This document shows, piece by piece, positions 1 to 12,781 of a stretch of DNA of 64,000 nt. The position numbers and the translations under genes are program-made. The notes under the pieces are model-generated. The model had not been told where the DNA came from, did not search any database, and was given only the letters and a program-made list of their open reading frames with translations. The number at the start of each line of letters is the position of its first letter. Positions within the stretch are counted from its first letter, which is position 1. The stretch comes from Heterodera schachtii (lineage: Eukaryota > Nematoda > Chromadorea > Rhabditida > Heteroderidae): contig SIJG01000029.1 of the NCBI GenBank assembly GCA_023374025.1, forward strand, positions 62,001-126,000. Reading direction: 5' to 3'.

Positions 1-411
1 AAATCATGTTTTGTGAGGGAGAGAGGCTCATTCGCCTGGGAGCAGTTCGTTCGCCCATTACTGAAATTTTTTTTATAAAATTTCAAAAAAAAAAAAATTT
101 TTTCCAAAAATTTGCTGATTTTAAATTTACTAAAAAATTCACTACAATAAACTTCCCTTGAACGATTTTTATTTAAAAAAATTAATATTTTTATTCAAAT
201 TTCTTGAAGCATTTACTAAAGAAAAAATCTCAAAAATAAAAATAAATTTCAAAAATCTTCCAGGAACAAAAACCCGAAAATTTAAAAAAGTTTTGCTTTT
301 AAAATTTTTATTTTTAAATTTAATGGACGAGATTAAAAGGTCGTGCACCCATTTTGTCTAATTATGTTAATTAACTTCCAGATTCATTAATTAATTACCC
401 TTTTTCTGCAG

Positions 412-539
412 CAGATGATGATGTTTCCGATTTGGAGCAGCCGGTCGGCCTTTTCTCCTTTTCAATCCTTTCGCTGTTCACATGGAATTGTTGGCGAAAT
501 GCACGCGCAGCTGAAAAAATCTCCAAAAAAGCGGCATAA
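412..539 (+). CDS. probable 3' terminal exon of an unidentified upstream gene
   Basis: A strong acceptor (pyrimidine tract then TTTCTGCAG) ends at 411. It is followed by an open frame with two leading bases and then DDDVSDLEQPVGLFSFS..., ending at a TAA at 537-539. The peptide has an acidic start, a hydrophobic stretch of about 15 residues and a basic C-terminus (NARAAEKISKKAA), so it could be the tail of a membrane-anchored protein. I do not recognise the family. The rest of the gene would lie to the left of this window or in the AT-rich sequence before 400, where I see no convincing exon. Confidence 0.35.
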
Positions 540-710
540 TGTGCCAGAATTTTTATTTATTAAATGGATAAACAAATATTTATTAGGATTTGCAATTTGT
601 TTCGCCTCAATTTTGGATACAATCCGCCAATTATTTATTTTTTTGTCCATTTTTAATTGAAAATTCGTTTTTTTTATAATTTTTATTTTGTTTGCCCTCG
701 CTCCAATTAA

Positions 711-2511
711 ATGAGGCCGTGGACATTTGGCCTGGTCAAACCCGACGGGGTGGCCAACCCAATCGCCGTCCGATGGCTTCTCAGCGCCATGCATTGTGAG
801 GGCTTTGTGATCACAAATGGTTTGTGAGTGGGATCAGCACCGTCTTTTGATTGTCTATTTCAAAGTTCCCCCTTCATTTTTTGCAGGCTGTCGTCTGACG
901 GTGACACCGGACTTTGCCGGCGAGCTGTACTCAAGCCATCAGGTGAGGAATGAGCCGGGCTCGTAATCAGGAAAATTTCTGGGTCATGTCAGTTTGTACG
1001 GAGCAGGTCGTCCCCCCCCCCCCCCCGTCGTTTCCCCCCCGAAAAATTTTTTAAAAAAAATTTTCAAACCTAGAAATTTTTCATAAAAAAATTCTTAAGA
1101 ATTTTCTTAGTACGAAAATTGCAAGAAAAAAATTTTTTGAGAAATTTTTCAGCGATTTTTTAGAAAATTTTTGAAAAAACTTAGTAGTTCATTATAAAAT
1201 TTCTAAAAAATCGTGAAAAATTTCTCAAAAAATTTTTTTTTCTTGCAATTTTCATACGAAGAAAATTCTTAAGAATTTTTTTATAAAAAATTTCTAGGTT
1301 TGAAAATTTTTTTTAAAAAATTTTTTGGGGGGGAAACGACGGCGGGGGGGGGGGGGGAAATGAAGTGCACCCCAGTTTGTACAAAGGGTTTTGTATGGAA
1401 TTTTTCAAAAAATTTGAGAGTTTTGACAAAATTTTATAAGGGTGCGAAAAAATATACGAAACCCCAGAGTACGCACACAACGCCGCTAGGCACACTCGGC
1501 AAAAATTTAAAATTTTTTTGGAAAACATAATATAATTTAACAATTTTTCCCCCGATTTTTAATATGCCTTGCACCTTTATTTCCATCCCATTTTTTAAAG
1601 GGTGCCTTTTATTACGGGCGTCTCATCCGGCACATTTGCAGTGGACCGTCGGTGGCCATGCGAATGGAATTGCGCAAATTGAACGCGGTGCAGAACGCAT
1701 TTGATGAAGATGACGATGAAGAAGGATGCTTCGAAGAACACGGCTTTTCCTCCTCTTCCGCCTTTAATCCGTCGACGACGGAAGGCCAAGAAAATGCGAA
1801 AAAATTCGACCCATTGGAGGCGATCAATCGGTGGCGCACTTTGCTGGGCCCGTCCAAACTGTTCGCCAACATTTACCTGAGCGGTTGTGCCGAGTTTGAC
1901 GAAATCAAATGCAAAAATTTGCGCCAAATGTTTGCCGTGTCGGACACCAGGAATCTTTGTGAGGAATTTTTTTTTATTATTTTTTTACATTTAAAAGTTT
2001 GGGGTTGGAATTTGACATCCTCACAAAATTTTGATAATCTCCACCTTGAAAATTTAAATATTTTTTTTTTGTAGGTTTTTCAATGAATTTTTTTTATAAT
2101 TCCATTTATTTTACTAGGCCTCCATTGTGTAAAAAAATATATGCAAAATTCGAAGTTTTCTACGAATTTCAAAGTTTAACCCTAGCAATTATTGTTATTT
2201 TTTTAATATCAATGAGAATATGGCTGCTAAATTCTCTCTAAACTTTAAAGCCCTAATTTTTGATTTTTTTTTTCCAAATTTTACTTCCTATTTTTTAAAA
2301 AATTGTTAAAGGCCACGGCTCCGACTCGCTGGAATCGCTGTGCCGGGAATTCAGCCTTTTTGAAGCGGACATGAAGCCGGTTGAGAGGCCAGAAATTGAA
2401 CTGTTTGCGCTCGATGATTACACACTGACGGAAGCGGACTATCAAACGGACAACAACAGAAGGAATGACGAGGAGGAGCAGGAGGACGAGGAAGAAAGGG
2501 GAATTTTTTGA
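711..2511 (+). CDS. NME6: NME6-like nucleoside diphosphate kinase, four exons
   Basis: The inferred exons are 711-819, 887-942, 1601-1958 and 2312-2511. They join in phase to 240 codons plus a stop. The N-terminus reads TFGLVKPDGVANP, the KPDxxA start of NDP kinases. Exon 3 has YYGRLIRHICSGPSVAM and INRWRTLLGP. Exon 4 supplies HGSDSLESL, with the catalytic histidine at about residue 176. The order and spacing (SGP, WRTLxGP, DTRN, HGSDS) match NME6 rather than the NME1/2 type. Family role: phosphate transfer from NTP to NDP, with NME6 often mitochondrial. Oddities are an acidic insert of about 45 residues before INRWRTL and an acidic, Glu-rich C-terminal tail. Intron 2 contains a foldback element. 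A polyadenylation signal AATAAA lies at 2536-2541. NAT10 follows on the same strand 385 bp downstream. Confidence 0.88.
1007..1362. mobile_element. poly-C/G foldback element in NME6 intron 2
   Basis: A near-perfect palindrome runs from a C tract followed by GTCGTTTCCCCCCC to its complement GGGGGGGAAACGACGGC and a G tract. The arms contain the mirrored words CAAACCTAGAAATTTTT and AAATTTCTAGGTTTG. The same left half recurs at about 17812-18060 and 22724-22980. The flanks both read AGTTTGTAC, a possible 9-bp target-site duplication. It has no coding capacity. Confidence 0.7.
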
Positions 2512-2895
2512 AACTCAAATTGCCATTCATTTTTAAATAAATTTAAATAAAATTTTTTTATTTCATTCGCTTTTAATTTTGAAATATTTACCAGTCAGTA
2601 CACTTGGTTTTGACCACACAATATACCCAATTTATTTTGTTTTGTTTGCTTTTATTACTCAAACCATTTGTTTTTCTAATTAGTAATTTATACGTACTGA
2701 ATTTTTGTTTCCAATTTTGTGTCGGCCATTTGAATTTTCCAAAATCGAGAGCTTGTTCCAAAACTGGAGCATCTTCCTCACCAAAAAAAAAAACCGAAAT
2801 TTTCATGCGTTTCAAAGACTCATGCATCAATTACGATGTAAACTGCTGTTAAATTTTCCATTCATTTAGTAAAACAACAGCAAACAAACAAAAAA

Positions 2896-5800
2896 ATGGG
2901 CCGCATCAAATTGGACGGTCGAATTCGTGCACAAATTGAGCGCGGCGTGGCCAACCGATGGCGCTCACTGTTCATCATCATCGGGGACAAGGCCAAGGAC
3001 CAGGCGGTCACGCTGCATCACATTTTGGCCAAGGCCACCACCGGGGGGCGTCCGTCGGTTGGTGAAAAAAAAAACATTTTTTATTGAAAAATTTTCAAAA
3101 AATCTTTCCCCAGGTGTTATGGTGCTACAAGAAGGAGACGGAGTTCAGCTCGCACAGTGCGTTCGTTTATTGGCATTTTTGTGCCGTTGTCCACCATTTT
3201 AAAAAAAAGCGTCGTAAAACGGAAATTATAAATATTTCAACCTCATTGGGTTCGAAAATTTAACACCCATTCATTGTACTTGCGCAATTAGGACTAAATA
3301 TTGAGGAGGAATCAAATTTATTTACATAGTAATTGTATCGCGGATTTGAAACGGACTAGGGGGGACCCTATTTCTGAGATGAACCGGACAGTAATTTAGA
3401 CAAAATGTCCTTTTAACTGAAATCCAGGGCCTGTTATATTTTCTAAAAAACATAATTTTTCCAAAAAAAAAAAATCATGAAAATTTGGGCAAATCCTATA
3501 TTTCAAACGAGTTATAAAATGGGCAAGATTTTTAAAGCTTATGGGAATTTGCATGGAAAAGGGGGAAAACCGGGAAAAAAATACGCGATTTTTCCATTTT
3601 TCCACCAATTTCAGGGAAGAAACGCATCAAAGAGTTGAAGAAGCGCAAAGAGTCGGGCCTATACCAGTCAAAGGTCGTGTTTGTTGTGCATTCTTTAAAT
3701 TGTTTTTGATTTTCCATGATAAAATGTGCAATTTATCCCTCCGAATACAAACAAACAAATTAAAAATTTGCAGGAGGACAACCTTTTCGAGCAGTTCATC
3801 CTGTCCACCCAAATTCGCTACTGTTACTATGCCGACTCGCATCGCATTTTGGGCAACACCTTTGGCATGGCTGTGCTGCAGGGTGAAATTTTTTGTCTAA
3901 AAATCCTGAAAAATCGCAAAAAAAAGGAAATGAAGTTCAAAGACTGGTTGCCTTTCTACGTACGACGATTTCGGCACTTTTCAGACTTTGATTCTGTAGA
4001 TTTGCAAAATTCCACCCAAATATTTTAAGTCTGGTTTAGGGTCCACGCCTAGAAAAATATTTTTAATGAATCAGTAGAGAGAGCGGGACCGGGAATTTTG
4101 GGCAAACTCGGGACCGGGACCTTTTCGGGTTGAAAAACCGGGAAAAAACCGGGACTAGTCCCGGTCCCGGTCAAAACCGGGACTTCGGTACTCAGTTGTA
4201 CTCAGTTGTCCGCTTCCAGGTCCCGGTCCCGCTCTACTCTAGAATTCAGTGAATTTTGCAAGGAATTTGTGTATTGTTAACATTTCCTGAAATTTCGTCC
4301 ATTCTTTTTCTTCTTGTTGACACATTAGTTCGGCACTTTTCAGACTTTGAGGCACTTACGCCCAACCTTTTGGCACGAACTGTCGAAACGGTGGAGGGCG
4401 GTGGCCTCGTCGTGCTGCTCATCCAATCGGTCACCTCACTCAAACAGTTGTTCACCATGAGCATGGTACACAAAAAATCAACCAAAAAACCGTTTTTTAA
4501 TTTGTTTTTTTTCAATTTTTCCCCCTCCCCTTCTCATTTGAAACATAAAAATGTGAATTTTTGCAAAAAAAAAATACAAGTATTTTTTCTCAGATTTTAA
4601 CAATTTCCTATGATACATAAAAATGACAGACACAAAAAATGTTAATAACTTTTCAAGGCTTTTACTGGTACTCTAATTTTCTGTCAAATTTTAGGATTTT
4701 CAGAAAAAAATTTTAAAATTTTTTTGCTATTAGAAAATTCATGAGTGATTAGCGTTTTTGTGCCAAAATTTTGCCAAAAAATAAATGCCAACAACAAGCG
4801 ATTTTTGCCCGTCCATTCTTTTTTCATTGCCATGCCTTTCTTTTCACAGGACGTGCACAAACGCTACCGGACGGAGGCGCACGCGGACGTTGTCGGGCGG
4901 TTCAACGAACGCTTCATCCTTTCGTTGGCCAGCTGTGCCAACTGTGTGGTGATGGACGACTGTCTGAACGTGTTGCCCATTTCGTCCTCCGTTCTCAACA
5001 TGGCCGATTTGCCGCCCGTCATTGCCCAACAAAAAGTTTGTCTTGTTTTAATCTGCCCTTGAAAATCTGCCGGTTTTGAGAGGAACCAGTGCCGGGTTTT
5101 TGAGTTTTGGCTCTTACATTTGAAATGTTTCCATTTACACTTATAAAATTCAATTGCGGAATTCTTTCCACTGTTTCCTCAATGAATTGCGTGGAGTGAA
5201 AATTCCGCAATTTTTTTTTAAATTTTATAGGTATGCATTAGAGATCGGCCTGGACCTGGATCCAGGCCTGTATTTTTCCTGGATCCAGGTACAGGTACAG
5301 GCAAATTTTTGAATAAGGTACAGGTACAGGAAAACACGAAAAAACCTGGATTTCCTGTACTTTTGCACAGAAAATACAGGTACAGAATACAGGTACAGGC
5401 CAATCGGGAAATACAGGTACAGGTACAGGCTTTTTCCAAAATACCGATCTCTAGTATGCATTAACGGAAGTTTTTTTTAAAGAGGGTCCCTCCCAAAAAG
5501 CAAAGTTTACAAAAAATTTTCGCTATAAATTTTTGGTTTTTTAATGATATATAAACCTGAGAAAAAAGGGAAATGATTATGATTGTGACAAAAAAAAAAA
5601 AAGAAATATAAGAACCTTTTAAATTTTCCAGTTTGGTAGGTACTTCAACGATTTCTTGAGATTTATTATGAAAATACAAATTCCAGCAGCGAGATTTTGG
5701 GTTGGGGTTCACCCGATGTTTTTTTTAGTAAAAAAATATTTAACGCGCTATTAAACCCAAAAAATTCACAGAGTGCCGCGGGCGGCGACGCGCCGTCGGA

Positions 5801-8800
5801 GTTGGCACGGCTCCAACAGTCGCTGGCCGACACAAAACCCATCGGCCCGTTGCTGCACCGGTGCCGCACACTGTGCCAGGCCAAGGCGCTGCTCCGCCTG
5901 CTCGACCTGGTCACCGACAAAATGTCCAACTCAATGTGCGCAATCACCGCGGCGCGGGGCCGCGGCAAATCGGCGGCCATGGGCCTGGCGGTTGCGGGCG
6001 CGGTCGGCTGCAATTTGACGAATATTTTTGTGACGAGTCCAACGCCGGAGAATGTGCGCACACTGTTCGACTTTGTGTTGCGCGGTTTTGACGCCATCGG
6101 TTACCAAGTTAGCTTTTGTTTTTGGCCTTGGGGGGAGCAGTTCGTCCGCCATGTCATTGTTTCCCCCGAAATTTTTTTTATTTTAGACATAAATTTTTCA
6201 AAAAATAAAAGTTTCCAAACCTAGAAAATTATTCAAAAAAAAAAAATCATGGAAAATTTTTATAGGAAAATTCCAAGAATAATTAGTTGATACCAAATTA
6301 ATGCTATTCTTATTTCTAGGCCTGAGACGGCGATTTTGGAGCAAATTCGGGAGGGCCGGAAAATTTTCGAAATTTTTGTTTTTTTTAAATACTCTTAATC
6401 ATAATTTTTTCCTTTTTAATATATTTGATTTATAACACTTAATTTGGTGTCTAAAATGGAGAACAATCATGAGTTTGCCATTCTTTTTCCAGGAACATGC
6501 CGACTTTGACGTGGTCCGCTCGTTGGACCCGCAAACCGACAAATGCGTGACGCGCGTCAACATTTTCCGGCGCCATCGCCAGACCATCCAAGTGGGGCAA
6601 CGGGGTGGGGGAACCAAGAAAATCGTCGAAACAACTTGGTAACCATTGCAGTACATCCATCCGTCCGAATTTGTCAAGTTGGGCCAGGCCGAACTGTTGG
6701 TGATTGACGAGGCGGCCGCCATTCCGATGCCATTGGTCCAAACAGCTCATCCACGGCAAGTTCACTATTTATTTAACATTGTTGCACTACATTCCCCCCC
6801 CCCCCCTTCTCCCCAGTCGAAATTTTTTTTACAGAAAAAATCATTAAAAAACTTTGAAAAAACGATTTTTTGGGAAAAATTACAAAAAAGAATCCATTAT
6901 AGAAAAAAATTCGCTAGAAAAATTTTCAATTTTTTTCTAACATTTTAGGTTTTTTTTTTCTTGGGAAATTAACAAATCTATTTTTAGAATTTTTTGAAAA
7001 ACGGTTTAAAACCCAAATGTTTTTGTTGTTTGGCATTTTTGAAAAATGATTTTGAGTTTTTCTTATTTCGTACACCCCAAAGAATTTAAAAAAAAGCTAT
7101 TTTTTGAATTTTTCTACAAAATTATTTTTTAGGGAATTATTTGGTGTTTCTCGCCTCGACCACCAACGGCTACGAGGGCACCGGGCGTTCACTGTCGCTG
7201 AAACTGCTTGAACAGTTGCGACGGGGCGGCGGCGGTACGACGACGGCGACTGGTGCCATCGGTGATACTGCTGCTGAAACGGCGACAACGGCACGGCGGC
7301 GACCGTTGTTCGAACTGACGCTGGAGGAGAGCATTCGTTACGCGATGAACGACCCGGTCAGGCGCTTGCACTGTTCAGGAGCAGCTCATTACCCCCCCCC
7401 CCCCCCCAATTTTTTTAATTTAAATTTTTTTTCAAGGCCATAACGATGCCGTAAAAACCCCAACTCAGTTTGGGCGAACTCTGTTTTTTATGAAAAATTT
7501 TTCCAGTAAGTCCCCAGTTTTAAAAAAAAATTTCTGCAAAAACTTTCGAATTATTTTACTTACAGCAAATTTTCTCAGAGGGTTTTGTTTTGTTTTTTGA
7601 AAAGTTCTTTATACGGACACTTAAAAAAAAATTTTCCTCGAAAAATTCGAAAATTTCGTATCAAAAAATGACAATTTCAAATCGCAGGTTGAAGATTGGC
7701 TCAATGGGACGCTGTGTCTCAACTCGCAGCAGAGTTTGCCCACGTCTTTGACAGGGACACCGGCGCCTGACAAATGCGAATTGTACGGCATTTTAAAAAA
7801 AGATGGCATTTTTTTAAATTTTAATTTTTTGTATTTATATAATTTTTTGCTTTTCAAAAGGTATTACGTCAACAGAGACTCGCTCTTCTCATTTCACAAG
7901 GCGGCTGAGGTGACCCAATTTTTTTAATTTAAGAAAATTTTAGGTCCGATTCTTATTATTAGAAAAGTTATAAAAAATTTCATGGAAAATTTTTAATTCA
8001 TCACAAAATTTAAAAAAAAATCGCTGGACAATTCAAACAAAAAAACAAAATTTTTGAACTGTTCTTATAAAAAAAATCATGTTTTATAAATTTGATTGAA
8101 AATTTAAAACAAAAAATCCAGGGATGAAACGACCGAAACGGGGGGGGGGGGGAGCTGTTCGCATAAGTGCCAAAATTTGCCATGGCCAAGAAATGAAAAT
8201 GTCCAACCAGCCCCCACCTCTTGATGAAAAGTGCCATTGAAATTGAACTCCTTTTTTTATTTTTCAGGTGTTCTTGGCTAATCTGATGTCCATTTACGTG
8301 GTACGTTTTGCCATTTACTCAAAAATTAATTTATTTTATTTTGGCATTAATTTTTCCCCCTCCAATTTTAGGCCGCCCATTACAAAAACAGTCCGGACGA
8401 CCTGCAAATGTTGGCTGACGCGCCGGCACATCACCTTTTTGTGCTGATGGCACCCGTGCCGGCTGATCAAAGCTCCGTGCCACAGGCAAATTATTTGGGG
8501 ATAAATTGGCATTTAATGGTCACCATTCCTAACCGAAAAATTAAATCCAAAAATTATCGAAAATATTTTTCAAAAAAAAAAAAATAAATTTAATTTATAA
8601 AAATAAATTTAATGAGCGATGGTGAAGGGTAAAATGTATTTAAATTTTATGCCAAATTCTCTCTACCTTTTTAGAATTTTCTATAATTTTTTAATTAATT
8701 GTAACTTAGAAATTTATTTTTCCCGGCTTGGGAAATGACAAAAAAAAACGATTTAAAAAATCTAATTAATCTGCGTTTCATCCGTCGTTTTCAGATTTTG

Positions 8801-11800
8801 GCGGTTGTCCAACTGTGCCTGGAGGGCTCCATCTCCAAACAAAGTGTGACAAATGTGCGGGACAAAGGCAAAAAACGGGCGGCCGGTGACCTCATCCCGT
8901 GGACACTTTGCCAACACTTTTTGGTCAGCAATGAAATTGGCGGTCATTTTAGGGACACCGATTTTTTTTTTGGGTTAAATGCCTACATTTGGACCAGTTC
9001 GTTTCCCCTTCCCCCGAAAATTAGAACTGAAAAGTTTTAATCCGCTATTTCTAGTAAAAAAAAAATGTCGGATTTTTTTCAAAGGGATTTCTCCCAAAAA
9101 TTTTTTTTTGTAATTTTTAAAACATACATGAAAAAAGGGGGGGGTCGACCCCCCCCCCCCCCCCATTTCGCCCGCAAAGGGCCCAAAATGTCGGACCATT
9201 TCGCATCGAGGGGGGGCCGGTGTAAAAGAGGTGGGGGGGGGGGGTCGCCGCCGAAGGGGAAAAGAGGGAAATTTCTGAAAAATTTGGCTATTTTCTTAAC
9301 AAAATTCATTAAAAATTCTTAAAATTTTCCCCGGCGGCGCCTATCGGCACCGCCGGCCCCCAAAAAATCTTATTTTTTTCCTTAAAAATTAGCCAAAAAT
9401 TCAAAATTTGGTCATTTTTTAGACAAAATATGCCGCCGCCGAACCCCCCCCCCCCCGTCCCCAAAAAGTTTTTTTTCAAAACCGCGCCGCAAAAAAAAAC
9501 CTTTTTTTATAAACAAAAAAAGTCGTCCACTTGCTAAAAAATCGCAAAATTCGGCAATTTTTGGTGAAATCTGTTAACAAATTGCACTCAAATTTTCAAA
9601 AATTTTCACCGGCGGCGCCTACCGGCACCGCCGGCCCCCCTTTTCGCGAAATTTTCTTAAAAAAAACCGCGCCGCGAAAAAAAAACGGTTTTTGAAAAGC
9701 AAAAAAAAAAAAAGGTCGTCAAATTACATGGCTGGACCATTTCGCAAAATTGGCCGCTGACCCCCCGTCGACCCCCCCTCCCAGACCATTTCGCAAAAAT
9801 TTTGGTTGACCCCCCCCTTTTTCATGTATGTTTCAAAAAAAAAAAAATTAAAGCAAATTTTCAAAAGTCACCAAGGGTTGGTTTTTTCGACTGAGTTTGT
9901 TGAATTCCTTCTAAAAAATGCATGTTTCAGGACGACGAATTCCCAACTCTGTGCGGTGCGCGCATTGTCCGCGTCGCTGTCCACCCGAACTTCCAAGGCA
10001 TGGGCTACGGGTCGCAAGCAGTTCGCCTCCTGCTCAACTTTTACGGGCAGCGCCCGCGGCACGTTTCAACGACAACAGCGGTGGCACAATGCCAAAATGG
10101 GGAGGACAAAAATGGTGGCAATGATGAGGAGGAGGATGAAGAGATGTCGAGGGTCCAACTTGTGGATGTAAGGCCATGCACTCGGTTTTATTTAAATTCA
10201 ACCCATGGAATTTTTTAAATTTTTTTGGTATTTTGACTAATCCCTTTGGTTAAAAGTGGAAATTATTTTTCATAATTCCAGCCCACGGGGTAAAAAGCAG
10301 CAATTTATAGACGTTTTTTGACAAAAAAATTTTTTTTTACATATTTTGATAATTTGGCTCAAATTTTTCAAAAATATGATATAATGTGTGAATGTAGGTA
10401 GCTTCAGTAACACCTTGAAAAATGAGGAAATTTTAATGATCTTTGTTAAAAAAATTGAGTAGTTTCATAAAATTTGCTAATTTTTCTTGCAATTTCCTAT
10501 TGTGGTTTTTTATTTTAAAAATATTTTTTTATTTGCCCTCTTCAAAAATAAAAACGCCTTTTAAAATTGAAATTGATTTTCCTGTGCCTTTTAAGGACGG
10601 CGATCTGCACAAATTGTTGCTCCATGACGAGCAAATTTCGCCCCGTGCCAATTTGCCCCCGTTGCTCGTCCGTCTCGCGGACTACCGACGCCATGCTGAC
10701 CAATTGGACTACGTCGGCGTTTCGTTTGGCCTCACGTTGGCACTGCTCAAATTTTGGAAACGGCTTGGCTTTGTGCCCGTTTATTTGCGCCAAAATACGA
10801 ACGATTTGACGGGCGAACACAGCTGCGTGATGGTGCGCAAAATTGCAGCTGCGGCAGGGGGAAAAGGAAGTGAACATGGCGAAGATGACGACGATGAAAA
10901 TGGGAGGATGGACGACGGGGAACGGAGTGAGTCAGAGTTTATACCGACAAAAATTGGCTTGGCACCAAATTTAGGCGAGTCGGCATTTTCCAACGGGCAT
11001 TTATATCCCACAAAAAAATTTTTTTTACAACTTTTTGAGAAAAAAATTTTTTTGAAATTAAATTAATAATAATTTTAAAAATATAGAAACTTTTCATCGG
11101 GAAATTTACGTGGGAATAAAATTCAATTTTCTAAAGTTTTAATTTTTTTAGATTTTTTTTTCTAAATTAAAAAATCAATTTTAGAAAAGTTGACCGAGAA
11201 ATTGAAATTAATTTTTTTGTTGGGCGTGGAGAAATACTTTTCATGAAAATACCATCATAAATAGACTATCAAATACGATTTTTTTTATCCATTCGTAAAA
11301 TTTCATTTTGTATTTCTTCGCTATAAATTAGGGCATCGTCATGCCATGCCGCAGAATTCTGCTGCCGCTTCTGGTGCCACGCTGAACTCGGACGGCACTT
11401 GGCTGTCCGCCTTCTTTGTGGAGTTCCGGCGTCGCTTCGTCTCTTTGCTTGGCACTTCGTTCAGCGCGTTCAGCCCCCACTTGGCGTTCAGTTTGATGTT
11501 CATGGACAGTGCCAGCATTGGCTGCTCCGTGCAGCAGCAACAGGGCGAACAGTCGGCAGAGAATGGTGAGCACCAAACACACCTTATGGTACAAAATGAG
11601 CCGCAAATGTCGGGCCGCAAATGTCGGTTATTGGCTGGGGCCGCAAATGTCGGGGCCGCAAATGTCGGGGCCGCAAATGTCGGGCCGCAAATGTCTGGGC
11701 CTCAAATGTCGGGACACGTGGGCCTCATCAAATAAAAATGTTCAGAAATCTTTGAATTCATAATTTTTTAAATAAATTTCTCGAACAGGAATAATTTTAG

Positions 11801-12781
11801 TCACCTCCCCTCTATTGTTTAGGCCTGCTTGACCGTGCCGAACTCCGTCTGCGCATGTCCGACTTGGACTTGCGCCGGGTTGCCCAATACTGTCGAAATT
11901 TGGCGGACTTGGCCCTGATCAGCGACCTGTTGCCCACCATTGCCGGCCTGTACTTCACCGCCCGGGTGGACACCAATCGGGCCCCGTTGGACCTGTCTCA
12001 GGCCGCTGTACTGCTTGGCGTCGGCCTGCAGCGCAAAATGGTCGAAACGGTGGCCAACGAATTGGCACTGTCCACCAGCCAAACGCACGCGCTGTTGAAC
12101 AAAGCGATCAGACGGTGGGTGAGACGGCGGAGGAGCACGGGGGCCAAGATGGTGAACTATGTTCCTGCCCCCCCCCCCAACCGTATTTCAATCAGTTCCC
12201 CATCTCTTGGCCATAAAATTTTGAAAATCCGAAATTTTTTTTAAATTCATTCGAAATTTTTTATTTAATTTTTTTCAGGAAAACCACTCTAATTGTAAGA
12301 AATTTTGAAAATTTAAAAATTTGAATTCTACAAAAGAAAAAAAATGTTTAATAAAAAATGGATTCTGAAATTTTAAAAAACAAAAATTTAAAAATGTTTT
12401 GGAGGAATTTCGCCGTTAAAAATATTTGTGAGGAAATTCGCCGTAACTTTCTGTTTAAAAAAACGAAATCTTGTGTATTTTCTTGTTTATATAATAAATA
12501 ATAATTTGGTTTGGCTCCATAACCCGTAAATTTACCAAATTAAGGGCCATCTATTTGACTTACAGTATTTGTTTTGGTTCCAATTTTGGTTTTCGTTTTT
12601 CAGTTTGTCCGAATATTTCGACTCAATTTGCCGTGAGGCGCTTGAACAGCAACAACAACACAACACAAATGATCGCCAACAGCACATAGCAACAGAAGCA
12701 GAAGGAAAATTGGGGGCAAAAACGAAAAGCGACGAATGCCCGGCGATTAAAAAATTGAAAATTTCACATTTTGTCAAATGA
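2896..12781 (+). CDS. NAT10: RNA cytidine acetyltransferase NAT10/Kre33, 20 exons
   Basis: Exons read from splice sites and protein similarity: 2896-3057, 3114-3156, 3615-3673, 3774-3882, 4344-4465, 4850-5035, 5772-6107, 6493-6591, 6652-6755, 7133-7356, 7688-7782, 7861-7909, 8268-8300, 8372-8485, 8795-8923, 9931-10167, 10596-10926, 11332-11565, 11823-12114, 12604-12781. All join in phase except exon 9 to 10. The product is about 1044 residues, close to the roughly 1025 of human NAT10. Landmarks are the N-terminal RIRAQIERGVANRWRSLF, a Walker A ARGRGKSA near residue 288, VIDEAAAIP (Walker B), NGYEGTGRSLSLKL, the GNAT acetyl-CoA loop FQGMGYGS near 643, and YLRQNTNDLTGEHSC. Known role: ATP-dependent N4-acetylcytidine formation on 18S rRNA and tRNA in the nucleolus. 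Introns are swollen with repeats, and two look GC-AG (after 6755 and 8485). The start is the conserved MGRIKLDGRIR. Confidence 0.93.
3971..4350 (+). repeat. duplicated acceptor and start of NAT10 exon 5
   Basis: A 21-base stretch (TCGGCACTTTTCAG plus ACTTTGA) occurs at 3971-3991 and again at 4330-4350. The second copy contains the true exon 5 acceptor and first bases. The first copy is a decoy: splicing there would give DFDSVDLQ and then a stop near 4028. A hAT-like insertion (4075-4241) lies between the two. Confidence 0.6.
4075..4241. mobile_element. hAT-like element, word CCGGGACCGGG
   Basis: The termini are TAGAGAGAGCGGGACCGG and the complementary CCGGTCCCGCTCTACTCTA. The interior is made of CCGGGA / TCCCGG words in both orientations. 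The flanks TGAATCAG and GAATTCAG are an imperfect 8-bp duplication. It lies in NAT10 intron 4. The same family is at 36508 and 43665. Confidence 0.65.
5239..5453. mobile_element. hAT-like element, word CAGGTACAGG
   Basis: The terminal inverted repeat is TAGAGATCGG / CCGATCTCTA. A perfect 8-bp target-site duplication GTATGCAT lies at 5231-5238 and 5454-5461. The interior is almost wholly CCTGTACCTG / CAGGTACAGG and GGATCCAGG words. It lies in NAT10 intron 6. Confidence 0.85.
9124..9833. mobile_element. inverted-repeat element with two GC stem-loop cassettes, NAT10 intron 15
   Basis: The ends are ACATACATGAAAAAAGGGGG and its complement CCCCCCTTTTTCATGTATGT. Inside are repeated GGACCATTTCGCA words near both ends and two copies (about 9332 and 9610) of the stem-loop GGCGGCGCC-TATC/TACC-GGCACCGCC. 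Each is followed by a GCGCCGC-AAAAA stretch. The open frames here are poly-G/poly-P shadows and not genes. I could not define a target-site duplication. Confidence 0.55.
11598..11712 (+). repeat. GCCGCAAATGTCGGG tandem words in NAT10 intron 18
   Basis: Seven or so imperfect copies of a 15-18 base unit, GCCGCAAATGTCGGG, lie just after exon 18. A related word (GACATTTGCGGCG, its complement) recurs at 46265-46395. The three downstream paralogous copies of this intron lack the array. Confidence 0.7.

Noticed and set aside
9065..9322. Gly/Pro-rich frames on both strands
   Set aside because: They translate G and C homopolymer runs inside a repeat element in NAT10 intron 15.
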